The position numbers were made by a program, and so were the translations under genes. A stretch of 64,000 nt of DNA from Hymenobacter perfusus (lineage in GTDB: Bacteria > Bacteroidota > Bacteroidia > Cytophagales > Hymenobacteraceae): contig NZ_RWIU01000003.1 in NCBI RefSeq assembly GCF_003944765.1, positions 310,001 to 374,000 on the forward strand. The letters run 5' to 3'. The notes below the pieces were generated by a model. That model had not been told where the DNA came from. It made no database searches and saw only the letters and a program-made list of their open reading frames with translations. Each line of letters starts with the position of its first letter. Positions within the stretch are counted from its first letter, which is position 1. Shown piece after piece: positions 24,051-32,250 of the stretch.

Positions 24051-25085
24051 ATGACCGCATCTCTATTTATTCGCCGATTAGCTACCGTTGCCCGCGTTAC
24101 GGAATGGTGGGGATACAAATTTGCACCTATTATGGCTATTTGTTTTGCCTCAGTGCTGCTAACAAATAACCCGATTTGGCTATTGAGCGGCCAGTTGCTG
24201 CTGCTGCTGCTGGCTCTTACGACGGCCGCTACCTACGTGAGCCTGCTCAACGACTGGACCGACCGCGCCGACGATGCCCTGGCAGGAAAGTCCAACGGCT
24301 TAGCCCACACCTCGGGTGGGCGTGTTGCGCTGCTACTTGGGGGGTGCCTGCTTGCCGGCGTAGGGTTTGGGTGGTATTTCTGGCACATCAGCCCGGTTGT
24401 AGCATGGCTTTACTTTGGCACCTGGGTCGTATTCACTGCCTACTCGCTGCCACCTGTGCGCCTGAAAGGTCGGGCGTTAGCTGGTGTACTGGCCGATGCT
24501 GCCGGCGCGCATTTTTTTCCGCAGCTTACAGGCGTCGCACTGATAGCTGCCAGCCTCCATCAGCACCTGCCGCTGCTGTGGTTGGTGGGCGTGAGCGTGT
24601 GGGCATTAGCCTGTGGTATGCGTAATATCATCTGGCACCAGCTCAGCGACGCCACCAACGACGCGGAAGCCGGAATGCGAACCTTTGTAACGCGTTTTGG
24701 GGCCTCAACCGTCCGTCGAGTGGTTGAGTGGGCAGTGTTTCCAGTGGAAGTAGCTGCACTGGTAGTGCTGTTGGGCGTGAGTGGTCGTGTGGCTCCACTG
24801 GTGGCCCTGCTGCTGTATGTGGGGCTGGTTTTGATTCGTCGCTACCGCTTGAAGATGACGCTGACGATAGTACAACCCCAGCCGTATTCTCATGTGCTCC
24901 TCAATGAGTATTATGAAGTATTTCTGCCGCTGTCCTTGCTGCTTGCTGCCTGGTGGCACCAGCCTGCCGATGCACTAGTACTGCTGGGATTTGGCGTACT
25001 GTTTGGACCCACCCTTTGGCGCACCGTGCGCCTGTTTGGTCTGGCGGCCTGGTGGCTCACCCAGCGGATGCTACCCGCTAGATGA
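24051..25085 (+). CDS. UbiA-family prenyltransferase
   Basis: This 344-aa integral membrane protein with about eight to nine helices has two aspartate-rich motifs: NDWTDRADD (residues 67-75) and SDATNDAEAG in the middle. These bind Mg-diphosphate of a prenyl donor in the UbiA superfamily. Members attach isoprenoid chains to quinone, haem, chlorophyll or sugar acceptors. MenA and UbiA usually have slightly different motifs, so the substrate is open; neighbouring polysaccharide exporters raise the possibility of a decaprenyl-phosphoribose-type or lipid-linked sugar reaction. It starts 80 bp upstream of nothing else on its strand and is divergent from the Wzm gene. Confidence 0.85.
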   Translation: MTASLFIRRLATVARVTEWWGYKFAPIMAICFASVLLTNNPIWLLSGQLLLLLLALTTAATYVSLLNDWTDRADDALAGKSNGLAHTSGGRVALLLGGCLLAGVGFGWYFWHISPVVAWLYFGTWVVFTAYSLPPVRLKGRALAGVLADAAGAHFFPQLTGVALIAASLHQHLPLLWLVGVSVWALACGMRNIIWHQLSDATNDAEAGMRTFVTRFGASTVRRVVEWAVFPVEVAALVVLLGVSGRVAPLVALLLYVGLVLIRRYRLKMTLTIVQPQPYSHVLLNEYYEVFLPLSLLLAAWWHQPADALVLLGFGVLFGPTLWRTVRLFGLAAWWLTQRMLPAR

Positions 25086-25227
25086 CCCATCAGGCGTAAC
25101 GGGTTGGCAATGCGTAGTAGAAGCTGGTTTCACCACCCAACGAAAAGCGGGCCGCCCCAACCGGAGCAGCCCGCCACTAGTATGAGTTATCCACGAAATC
25201 CGCGAGGAGTTCAGGGTGACCTGTGAT

Positions 25228-25962
25228 TTAGCCTAGCGTGTGATATACGGCCTGCACGTCGTCGTCCTCTTCGAACTTCTCAATCAGGTTCATTACCTCT
25301 TCCAGCTCGTCGCCTTCCAAGTGCACGGTGGTGTTGGCCACGCGCTGCAGCTGGGCCGATACCACGTTAAGGCCTTTCTCTTCCAGGGCCTTCTGCATCT
25401 GCCCAAAATCGGTGAAGGCGGTTTCCACCACAATGTAGTCTTTCACGGCGCCATGCTCGTCTTCCTCCTGGTCGGCGTACACTTCCTCGGCCCCGGCGTC
25501 AATCAGCTCCAGCTCCAGCTCGTCCAGGTCCAGGCCTTCGGCGGCCAGCTTGAACACGCCCTTGCGGGTGAAGGTGTAGTCAGAAGAGCCCGCGGTGCCC
25601 AGGGCGCCGTTGCCCCGGTTGAAGTACATGCGTACGTTGGCTACGGTGCGGGTGGGGTTGTCGGTGGCAGTTTCGATGACGATGGCCACGCCGTGGGGCG
25701 CGTAGCCCTCGTATACCACCTCGGTATAGTCCTTCTCCTCCTTGCTGCTGGCGCGCTTGATGGCGGCCTCCACCCGATCCTTGGGCATGTTCACGCCCTT
25801 GGCGTTCTGCATGGCGGTGCGCAGGCGGGAGTTGGTGTCGGGGTTAGCTCCCGATTCTTTCACGGCCATTACAATTTCCCGGCCGATGCGGGTAAAGTCT
25901 TTGGACATCCGGTCCCAGCGCTTCATTTTGCGGCCTTTACGGAATTCAAACGCGCGTCCCAT
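25228..25962 (-). CDS. YebC/PmpR family (TACO1-like) translation/regulatory protein
   Basis: This 244-aa protein of the YebC family begins MGRAFEFRKGRKMKRWDRMS and contains KDFTRIGREI, NPDTNSRLRTAM.NAK, NMPKDRVEAAIKRA and YEGYAPHGVAIVIE, all diagnostic. The acidic C-terminal third (QEEDEHGAVKDY) is also typical. The family was described as DNA-binding regulators; more recent work and the mitochondrial TACO1 homologue point to a ribosome-linked role that helps translation of difficult sequences. Length is normal. It stands alone, with UbiA convergent on the other side. Confidence 0.95.
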   Translation of the reverse strand: MGRAFEFRKGRKMKRWDRMSKDFTRIGREIVMAVKESGANPDTNSRLRTAMQNAKGVNMPKDRVEAAIKRASSKEEKDYTEVVYEGYAPHGVAIVIETATDNPTRTVANVRMYFNRGNGALGTAGSSDYTFTRKGVFKLAAEGLDLDELELELIDAGAEEVYADQEEDEHGAVKDYIVVETAFTDFGQMQKALEEKGLNVVSAQLQRVANTTVHLEGDELEEVMNLIEKFEEDDDVQAVYHTLG

Positions 25963-26071
25963 CTATAGTGAATTGGTGATTGAGTGAATGAGTGAGTGGC
26001 CCTACGGCGCGGGTGGGGCCGAGAGGGGCCGCAAGTTAGCAGAAAGGCCGGCGGGGCGCAACGCGCCCGGG

Positions 26072-26515
26072 TTATTGCGCCCGTAGCGTGTAGATGCTCT
26101 GATTGCCGGCCGGATAGCCTTCCAGCGTAATGGTGAGCAGCTTACCGGTGAGGCGAAACGTACCCGCATCGGTGCGGTTGGTGCCGTTTGGGTCAGAGTG
26201 GGTTAAGGTGATGCGGCCGGGCGTAAGGCTGAAGCGGCCCTCCTGGTCGAAATGCTGGGTGGTGCCGTTAGCGGCCAGTAGCAGGCGTTTCTGGTAGGTG
26301 CCATCGGGACGAAGCGTGAGGGTGCCGCCTACTCCTTTGGCCGCTAACGGCTTAGGGCTGGTGCCTTTATCGAGAATAGCGTAGGTCAGGTACGTATAGG
26401 TGGTGTACACGGCCCCGGCTGGCTGCGTTTGCGTCTGGCGGTTTTGGGCCGAACCGGGGGCGGGCGTAACTGCCGCAGCTGTTAGCGCCAGCAGTACCGG
26501 GAAAAGTCGTTTCAT
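26072..26515 (-). CDS. Secreted unknown protein
   Basis: This 147-aa protein has a clear signal peptide (MKRLFPVLLALTAAAVTPAP, cleavage near GSAQ). The mature part is beta-rich and threonine-rich (YTTYTYLTYAIL, GTLTLRPDGTYQKRLLLAAN, GRFSLTPGRITLTHSD), like a small lipocalin/META-type beta barrel that reports an added value in a predicted formula-like string GTYxxxL. I do not recognise the family for certain. It is probably periplasmic or secreted. The start at 26515 puts the signal peptide at the N-terminus. The gene downstream is YebC (110 bp), and the upstream neighbour is an unknown 141-aa protein on the same strand. Confidence 0.7.
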   Translation of the reverse strand: MKRLFPVLLALTAAAVTPAPGSAQNRQTQTQPAGAVYTTYTYLTYAILDKGTSPKPLAAKGVGGTLTLRPDGTYQKRLLLAANGTTQHFDQEGRFSLTPGRITLTHSDPNGTNRTDAGTFRLTGKLLTITLEGYPAGNQSIYTLRAQ

Positions 26516-26574
26516 GCCGAAAGGTAAATCACTGCTGCCACTTGCCGCGTCCTGGCCCGGCAATCGGCCCGGTA

Positions 26575-27000
26575 CTAAGCAGTGGCGGGCGGCACTTTCG
26601 ACAGCAGCCAGGCGTGGGCAGCCTCCTGCTCATCGAAATCAAATATCCGGACTTCCACGCCCTGTACGTGCGGCAGGGTAGAGGCTACGGAGTGCCGCGA
26701 GGGCCAATCCATGGCGTTGATCCAGGCCGCCGCCCGGATGCCACGCTTGCCTAGTTCGGCAACAAAAACCTGCCCTACCCATTCGCTGGCTTTCCACCAG
26801 TCACCATACACTTCGCTGCTGTCATTGAGCATCAGGGAGCAGCGGGTGTGGCAGATATGATCCAGGATTTGCTCGCAGCCGGCTTTTGCCAATTCAGCGT
26901 CATACTGGCCCCGCCAGACGACCCGCAGCAGCTGAATTGAGGGTTCGTGGAGGACAGTCAGAGTGGGGGTGTCAAGCAGAACTGTATCAAAAACCGGCAT
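26575..27000 (-). CDS. Unknown 141-aa protein, STAS/SpoIIAA-like fold
   Basis: This soluble protein has the pattern of a small alpha/beta domain: LLRVVWRGQYDAEL, a central LMLNDSSEVYGDWW strand, and VEVRIFDFDEQEAAHAWLL near the end. The layout resembles STAS/SpoIIAA-like proteins that are common in Hymenobacter, and it shares this plan with the protein at 34194-34667. No catalytic residues are evident. It is divergent from the arginase-family gene, with the palindrome at 27118-27154 in the shared upstream region. The function is unknown. Confidence 0.65.
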   Translation of the reverse strand: MPVFDTVLLDTPTLTVLHEPSIQLLRVVWRGQYDAELAKAGCEQILDHICHTRCSLMLNDSSEVYGDWWKASEWVGQVFVAELGKRGIRAAAWINAMDWPSRHSVASTLPHVQGVEVRIFDFDEQEAAHAWLLSKVPPATA

Positions 27001-27117
27001 AGTAATGAGTAAAGTGTAACTGCAGTATCTTAAGTACTGGTTGCACTGTGGAAAGTTGTCGAGGCTCGACTATAAATGTATTTGGAATGCCTGAATAAAC
27101 TATAGTATGGCTGTTGG

Positions 27118-27154
27118 CCGACTAGGCCGGTAAGTGCCTGACCGGCCTAGTCGG
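27118..27154. promoter_or_regulatory. Perfect 14-bp palindrome over the arginase-family promoter
   Basis: CCGACTAGGCCGGT and ACCGGCCTAGTCGG with a 9-nt loop. It ends 9 bp before the -7 box at 27164 and covers the -33 region. Both flanking genes read away from it, so it is not a terminator; an operator is the likely role. Confidence 0.55.
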
Positions 27155-27163
27155 ATTTCATCC

Positions 27164-27171
27164 TACATTTG
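27164..27171 (+). promoter_or_regulatory. -7 promoter box directly before the arginase-family ATG
   Basis: TACATTTG matches TAnnTTTG and is followed by GGC and then the ATG at 27175. Transcription should start at or within a few bases of the start codon, giving a leaderless message. Confidence 0.6.
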
Positions 27172-27174
27172 GGC

Positions 27175-28086
27175 ATGCCCACTTTCATTCGTGACCTGAT
27201 CCGACCCGCCGCCGCGCTGCCCGAAGCTGACGTGTGTCTGGTGGGTCTGCCGCTGGATTTCGGGACGGTGCTGGAAGGTGGCCGGGCCGGGGCCGCCACT
27301 GCCCCCGAGGCCATCCGCCGGGAGCTGCGCCGCTACCATAAAACCTACAATCTGGAGCACAACGTGCGCCTCGACGGCCTGCGCGTTGCTGATGCCGGCA
27401 ACCTGGACCTGCGCCATCCTGACCACGCTACCAACCACCAGACCATTCGGAGTGAGCTGACGCGCCTGCTCAACCAGTATCCGCGCGTGGTGGTGCTGGG
27501 CGGCTCCCACGATGGCACCTACAGCACCGTGCGCGGCCTGCGCGACGCCACCGGCAGCCCCAGCGTGGGCGGCATCAACCTCGATGCCCACGCCGACGTG
27601 AAGGACCGCGCCGTTATCAGCAGCGGTACGCCGTTTGGGCGGCTGCTACGCGAGGGAGTGCTGGCCGGAGAACGGTTCACCGAAATAGGGCTGCACTCCA
27701 ACCTCAATACCTGGGAGGATATCGACTTTCTGCACCAGCAGCAAGCCCGGCTGGTGCCGCTGGCCCATGTGCAGCAGGACGGCCTGCCCGAGTATATGGC
27801 CCGGGCCCTGCGCCACGCCACGGCCGCCGGGCCGGCTTTCGTGAGCTTTGATATTGACAGCTGCGCCGAAGCCTACGCGCCCGGCGTGAGTGCGCCCAGC
27901 GCCGACGGCCTGACGCCGCGCCAGGCCACCCAGGCTGCCTTTATGGCTGGCAAAGAGCCCGAAATTCTGCTGTTTGAGCTGATGGAGCTGAACCCGCTGT
28001 TCGACCGGGATAACCAAACGGCGCGTCTGGCCGCCACCATCCTTACGGCCTACTTCACCGGCGTGGCCGCTTCCCTCGATACCTGA
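27175..28086 (+). CDS. Arginase/agmatinase/formiminoglutamase family hydrolase
   Basis: This 303-aa ureohydrolase has the binuclear manganese ligands in GGSHDGT (His112, Asp113), NLDAHADVKD (Asp137, His139, Asp141) and SFDIDS (the two Asp). The family hydrolyses guanidino or formimino compounds: arginine, agmatine or N-formimino-glutamate. The FDIDSCAEAYAPG stretch is like formimidoylglutamase (HutG) of Bacteroidota, but the substrate cannot be fixed from sequence and no other hut gene is nearby. I chose the ATG at 27175 over a TTG two codons earlier. The gene has its own promoter just before the ATG. Confidence 0.85.
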   Translation: MPTFIRDLIRPAAALPEADVCLVGLPLDFGTVLEGGRAGAATAPEAIRRELRRYHKTYNLEHNVRLDGLRVADAGNLDLRHPDHATNHQTIRSELTRLLNQYPRVVVLGGSHDGTYSTVRGLRDATGSPSVGGINLDAHADVKDRAVISSGTPFGRLLREGVLAGERFTEIGLHSNLNTWEDIDFLHQQQARLVPLAHVQQDGLPEYMARALRHATAAGPAFVSFDIDSCAEAYAPGVSAPSADGLTPRQATQAAFMAGKEPEILLFELMELNPLFDRDNQTARLAATILTAYFTGVAASLDT

Positions 28087-28122
28087 TAACGGGGCATCAG
28101 CGCCTGCCCTGGCTTTCATTTT

Positions 28123-29004
28123 ATGAAAACACCCCTACTGTTTTTGCTGCTGATCGGGACCTTGCCAGTTGCCGCCCAGAAAACGCCCGTTCGTTCGGCC
28201 CCGCCCAAAACCACCGCCGGCCCCGCCTTTACCATCACCTGCGCCGACCAGCAGCCAGCCAGCGCGCTGCAAAAGCTGCACTGTGAAACCCGGGAGCTGA
28301 CGCTGCCGGCCCCACCCGTCGGCACGGCCCTCATGGTGGATGCCCGCGTGAATGGCGGCCTTACGGTGCGCGGCTACGCGGGCAACACCGTGCGCGTGCG
28401 GGCCCGGATAACGGGCCGGGCGGCTACGCCCGAATCGGCCAAAGCCCTGGCCGCCGCCGTGCGCATCACGTCGGAGAACAGCCTCGTGCGCGCCGGCCGG
28501 GCCAATGAGTCGCTGGATGGGTGGGCAGTGGATTATGAGGTGTTCGTACCCTTTCGGACCGATCTGGTGCTGAAGGCGGTGAATGGCGGCATCACGCTGG
28601 AAAACGTGGAAGGAAAGCTGCGTTTCGATACGACCAACGGCGGGCTGGTGCTCACCGGCATCAACGGTGAAGCCCGCGGCCAGACCACCAACGGCAGCGT
28701 AACCATTGTCTTGACCGGCCCGGCCTGGGTGGGGCCAGGGCTTGAGGTAAATACCGTTAACGGCAGCGTAAGCTGGCAACTGCCCGCCACGTATGCCGCC
28801 ACGGTGCTGGCCCGAACCACCCACGGCAAAGTATCGGCCGCGCTGAATACCAAGCGTAAAAGCGTGCTGCCCCATAGCCTGGTCGCCACGCTGGGCAAAG
28901 GCGGCGCCCAGTTGAAAGCCAACACCGTACACGGCAGCATAACCGTTACGCAACCAGCTGAAATCGTCCCCGTCGTTGCTACCGACTCAACAGATACGGA
29001 GTAG
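28123..29004 (+). CDS. DUF4097-family putative surface/periplasmic protein
   Basis: This 293-aa protein has a signal peptide (MKTPLLFLLLIGTLPVAAQ). The mature part is a series of beta-strand repeats of the type VNGGLTVRGYAGNTVRVRA, VNGGITLENVEGKLRFDTTN and TNGSVTIVLTGP. Such Asn-Gly turns stacked in a solenoid are typical of DUF4097 (putative adhesin) proteins, which are exported and of unknown function. It follows the arginase-family gene by 36 bp on the same strand and may be co-transcribed. It is followed by a strong bidirectional terminator. Confidence 0.82.
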   Translation: MKTPLLFLLLIGTLPVAAQKTPVRSAPPKTTAGPAFTITCADQQPASALQKLHCETRELTLPAPPVGTALMVDARVNGGLTVRGYAGNTVRVRARITGRAATPESAKALAAAVRITSENSLVRAGRANESLDGWAVDYEVFVPFRTDLVLKAVNGGITLENVEGKLRFDTTNGGLVLTGINGEARGQTTNGSVTIVLTGPAWVGPGLEVNTVNGSVSWQLPATYAATVLARTTHGKVSAALNTKRKSVLPHSLVATLGKGGAQLKANTVHGSITVTQPAEIVPVVATDSTDTE

Positions 29005-29130
29005 CTCAACAGGCAGTCACGCGCTTCTGGGGGGAGCGGTCCTGCGCCAATGCAATCAGCTCTAAAGCGTGATAAGTAATGTCTGTGCTGCTGCCTGTTG
29101 ATCGGAAGATGGACTGAATACATGCAAAAA

Positions 29131-29160
29131 AAGCCTCTCAATTGCTAGTTGGGAGGCTTT
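29131..29160. terminator. Bidirectional terminator between convergent genes
   Basis: AAGCCTCTCAA and TTGGGAGGCTT (one G-U pair) with A and T runs on the two sides. Separates the DUF4097 gene from the metallo-beta-lactamase gene. Confidence 0.85.
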
Positions 29161-29181
29161 TTATTGATCTGAGTGGTTGAT

Positions 29182-30171
29182 TTACCGCACTACTTCTTCG
29201 GTCCGTTCCCGCTTGGGTTCGGCGGCCACGGGGCGCGGGTATTCGTTCTGCTTGTGCTTCTGGTACCGCTTCACCAACAGGGCCGCTCCCACCAAGGCCC
29301 CGAGGCCGGCGGCGGTGATGGCAAACTTGGTGCGGATGGGGTCGTGCGGGGCCGGGGGCAGGTAGGCCACGCCGTTTTCATCAGTACGGGCGGGGTGCTG
29401 CACGTAGCGGCCCCGGGCCGGAACCTGGAACTCGTCGGCCAGTTTCTGCAGGCCCTCGGCCGCTTGCGCCCCGCGAATAACCGGGCCATGGCCGCAGCCG
29501 ATGGCCTCGGGCCGCAACGCCGCCAGCGTCCGGATGGACTCGCCCACCTGCTGCCAGTTGTAGTTGAACGGCGCGCCCGCCACGCTGATTTTCGGGAGTT
29601 GCAGCAGCAATTCTGGTACCGATTCGTGGTTGGCGGTGGCAAACGCATCGGCCCCCAGCAGCGTCCGGTCTTTCTCGCGGAACAGGGCTACCTGGCCGGG
29701 CGCGTGGCCGGGTACGTGAATCCACTGCCAGTCGGGCAGGAAGGGCGGGTCCACGTCATTGGCCGGCAGCTGCTGCACGTAGTCGCTGAGCTGAAACGAC
29801 TGGGGCGGGAAGAACCGGGCCACAAAAGCCAGCGAGCCGCCCCCGGCTACCGTGGGGTCGGCGGGCGGATATACAGCTTTGGCGGTGAGAAACGGCAGTT
29901 CCAGTGGGTGCGCCAGCACGGGCACCTTCCAGTGCTCGGCCAGGGCCTGGGCCGAGCCCGAGTGGTCCATGTGGCCGTGGGTCAGGATGATGGCCTCCGG
30001 ATGAGTGCCGGGGTAGAACAGCTTATCGGCGGCGGCAATGATGGCCTTTTCGGAGCCGGGTAGGCCGGTATCGACTAGTACCCACTCGCCGGGCGTGCCG
30101 GTTTCTACGAAATATACATTAACAAAGCGCTGAATTGAGAGCTGGTGGACCCCAGCGGCTACTTGTTCCAT
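29182..30171 (-). CDS. Metallo-beta-lactamase-fold hydrolase with C-terminal membrane helix
   Basis: This 329-aa protein has the metal-binding motif THGHMDHSG (His65, His67, Asp69, His70) and later HVPGHAPGQVALF and GCGHGPVIRG, which supply further ligands. This is a glyoxalase II/RNase Z-like member of the superfamily. Residues about 285-303 (FAITAAGLGALVGAALLV) form one membrane helix followed by a basic, polar tail, so the enzyme is likely tail-anchored. The substrate is unknown. The start at 30171 (MEQVAAGVHQLSI) was chosen because the much longer frame runs antisense across the next gene. Confidence 0.88.
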   Translation of the reverse strand: MEQVAAGVHQLSIQRFVNVYFVETGTPGEWVLVDTGLPGSEKAIIAAADKLFYPGTHPEAIILTHGHMDHSGSAQALAEHWKVPVLAHPLELPFLTAKAVYPPADPTVAGGGSLAFVARFFPPQSFQLSDYVQQLPANDVDPPFLPDWQWIHVPGHAPGQVALFREKDRTLLGADAFATANHESVPELLLQLPKISVAGAPFNYNWQQVGESIRTLAALRPEAIGCGHGPVIRGAQAAEGLQKLADEFQVPARGRYVQHPARTDENGVAYLPPAPHDPIRTKFAITAAGLGALVGAALLVKRYQKHKQNEYPRPVAAEPKRERTEEVVR

Positions 30172-30343
30172 GGGTTCGGGAGTAGGTGAACGGATATTGT
30201 CAGTACGCGAACCAACCGGACTTAGATATTGGAGGGGTCCAGATTTTCTTTCAGAAATGCCGCTGCAATGAGATGAATTACTATTTTGCCGTTGTCCGAA
30301 GAAAGCTACTCGTTCCTGTCCCGCACTTATTTCCCCTCTCTCC

Positions 30344-30847
30344 ATGCCCGTTGACCTTACCAAATCGGCCATCTTCGCCCACACTGAGCAGCAATTGCAG
30401 CAGCAGGGGTTTCGCCTGGAGCGCAAGGACGATGCCCGGCCCTGGGGCGGCTTTTTCGTGCTCGATGAAACCCAGGCCCAGCAATTCGCCAACCAGTATT
30501 TCGATGGGCTGGCGGTGGATGCTTTGCGGATTTCGGGCAAGCTCAGCCCTAAGATTCTGCTGGTGGCTCCGCACCAGCGCCTGAGCTGGCAGTACCACCA
30601 CCGCCGCGCCGAAATCTGGCGCGTGGTGAGCGGCACCGTGGGCGTCATCACCAGCCCCACCGACGAAGAAGGCTCCCTGAAAACCTATGCCCCCGGCGAG
30701 CAAATCACGCTGCAACAAGGTGAGCGGCACCGCCTCATCGGCCTCGACGGTTGGGGCCAGATTGCCGAAATCTGGCAGCACACCAACGCCGCTCATCCCT
30801 CCGACGAAGACGACATTGTACGCGTACAGGATGATTTTGGCCGCTAG
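30344..30847 (+). CDS. Cupin-domain protein (type II mannose-6-phosphate isomerase-like)
   Basis: This 167-aa single-domain cupin contains RPWGGFFVLDE near residue 32, LSWQYHHRRAEIWRVVSGTVGV (metal-binding His-His-Glu of cupin motif 1) and the second motif ending ERHRLIG. This is the layout of the type II PMI/GDP-mannose pyrophosphorylase C-terminal domain. It may isomerise a sugar phosphate or a related keto-sugar, but short versions such as this are often not proven enzymes. It is divergent from the metallo-beta-lactamase gene, with 172 bp between. Confidence 0.85.
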   Translation: MPVDLTKSAIFAHTEQQLQQQGFRLERKDDARPWGGFFVLDETQAQQFANQYFDGLAVDALRISGKLSPKILLVAPHQRLSWQYHHRRAEIWRVVSGTVGVITSPTDEEGSLKTYAPGEQITLQQGERHRLIGLDGWGQIAEIWQHTNAAHPSDEDDIVRVQDDFGR

Positions 30848-30912
30848 GCTGGGTACAGCAGCCGCCTGACTTAACGCGTCAGAAAACCTCCATATAGAAG
30901 CTGGAGGAACAC

Positions 30913-32040
30913 TCAACGGTCGTGCTTGAGCCGTCTGCGTAGATTCATCACCGGCACCTCCACGTATTTGTACATCAGGGTAGCCAGCAACAATGTGAGC
31001 ACCCAAAGCAGGCCCATGCCCAGGAGGGATTTTATCGGTGATGGTAGTGCCAGGGATTGCACGAGCGGGGTAACCAGCTGGTTATGGATCAGCGAGCTAT
31101 GCAGCAGATACATGGAGTAGGAAATCAAGCTGACGTGCGTTGTAGCTGCTGCCACTACGCCATTGGCCCGTCTCCATGTGCTTAACAGCGGCAGGCTGCA
31201 TGCAACGGCCAAAGGGTAGCAGCCGAAGTAGATAACGCAATGAAACAGGTTGAAATCAGCAGCGGAGGAAGGGCCTGTAAGCAGGGACAGTGCCCCAACG
31301 GCTACAATAAACTTGGCCAGACGCCCCTTGCGCCAGCTCGCCGGATGGTAGTGGGCCCACCACGCAGCCAGCACCCCGTACATCAGCGAATCCAGCCGGA
31401 GCAACACAATTGTGCGAAAATGGTCTGCCCACTCCGCTAAAGTGGTAGGCTGGAAATGCGTGTAGTAGCTATAGCGGTACAGGGTAGTTGCCACCAGCAA
31501 TGTAATGGCGGTTGCCATAACGGCGGCTTTGGGGGAAACCCGCGCCGCACACAGCCCTATAATAGCCGGGGCCGACAACAGGTAAAACCATTCCTCCACG
31601 GCCAGCGACCATGCTTCCCGATAATTAAGCGGGTGTACCCAGTTGAAATTCTGCAGAAAAACAAAATAGGCCGGATACGCCTGAATCGGATAAATAGCGA
31701 AGCGGATTTCCAGGGGAATGGCAATGAGCAGCGCCAGGTAATAGGGCGGCACCGTCCGGATCCAGCGCCGCAGCCAAAAGTCCCACAGCGTGCGAAAACC
31801 GGCGGTCTTGCTTTCCATCGTCTTAATCAGGATACCCCCAATCAGGAACCCCGACAAAACGAAAAAAATGGTTACGCCGTCAACGCGCAGGATGTGCTGA
31901 TGGAAGAAGGTGAAACGGGGTGAAATCCAGTTCGAGCCGTGTACCAGGACAACTGAGCAAATAGCAGTTGCCCGCAACGCATCCAGGCCGAAGACGCGGT
32001 TACCGCTTTCGGGCAGGCGAAGGATAGAAGGTAGATTCAT
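30913..32040 (-). CDS. Membrane acyltransferase 3 family protein
   Basis: This 375-aa protein has about ten predicted helices. The acyltransferase-3 motif appears as FGLDALRATAICSVVLVHG (active-site His near residue 34), followed by FFVLSGFLIGG, FWLRRWIRTVPPYYLALL and AWSLAVEEWFYLLSA, all characteristic. Members O-acylate sugars of lipopolysaccharide, peptidoglycan or exopolysaccharide, using cytoplasmic acyl-CoA. GC is lower than in most neighbours. The acceptor is unknown. A TATATTTG box lies 8 bp before the ATG, so the message may be nearly leaderless. Confidence 0.9.
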   Translation of the reverse strand: MNLPSILRLPESGNRVFGLDALRATAICSVVLVHGSNWISPRFTFFHQHILRVDGVTIFFVLSGFLIGGILIKTMESKTAGFRTLWDFWLRRWIRTVPPYYLALLIAIPLEIRFAIYPIQAYPAYFVFLQNFNWVHPLNYREAWSLAVEEWFYLLSAPAIIGLCAARVSPKAAVMATAITLLVATTLYRYSYYTHFQPTTLAEWADHFRTIVLLRLDSLMYGVLAAWWAHYHPASWRKGRLAKFIVAVGALSLLTGPSSAADFNLFHCVIYFGCYPLAVACSLPLLSTWRRANGVVAAATTHVSLISYSMYLLHSSLIHNQLVTPLVQSLALPSPIKSLLGMGLLWVLTLLLATLMYKYVEVPVMNLRRRLKHDR

Positions 32041-32048
32041 GGATTAAA

Positions 32049-32056
32049 CAAATATA
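32049..32056 (-). promoter_or_regulatory. -7 promoter box of the acyltransferase gene
   Basis: TATATTTG on the minus strand, a perfect TAnnTTTG match, 8 bp upstream of the ATG at 32040. No good -33 element is seen. Confidence 0.5.
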
Positions 32057-32153
32057 GATATCCCGCCTGCCCGCCTTGCCTGAGACAAGGCTCATATCCT
32101 CCCGGGCCGGCCTATTTTGTCTGTGAAATGCATAAGTGAGTAGGTCACCACAC

Positions 32154-32193
32154 AAAAACGCCCTTCCGGTTATGTGACCGGAGGGGCGTTTTG
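32154..32193 (-). terminator. Intrinsic terminator of pgi
   Basis: AAAACGCCC, TCCGGT, a TATGTG loop, ACCGGA and GGGCGTTTT form a long stem with A/T flanks, about 58 bp after the pgi stop. Confidence 0.85.
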
Positions 32194-32250
32194 GTTTTGA
32201 GCAGGAACAAGCCCTACACGGCAGAGCTGTTTTTATGTGAGGCCAGCCAG

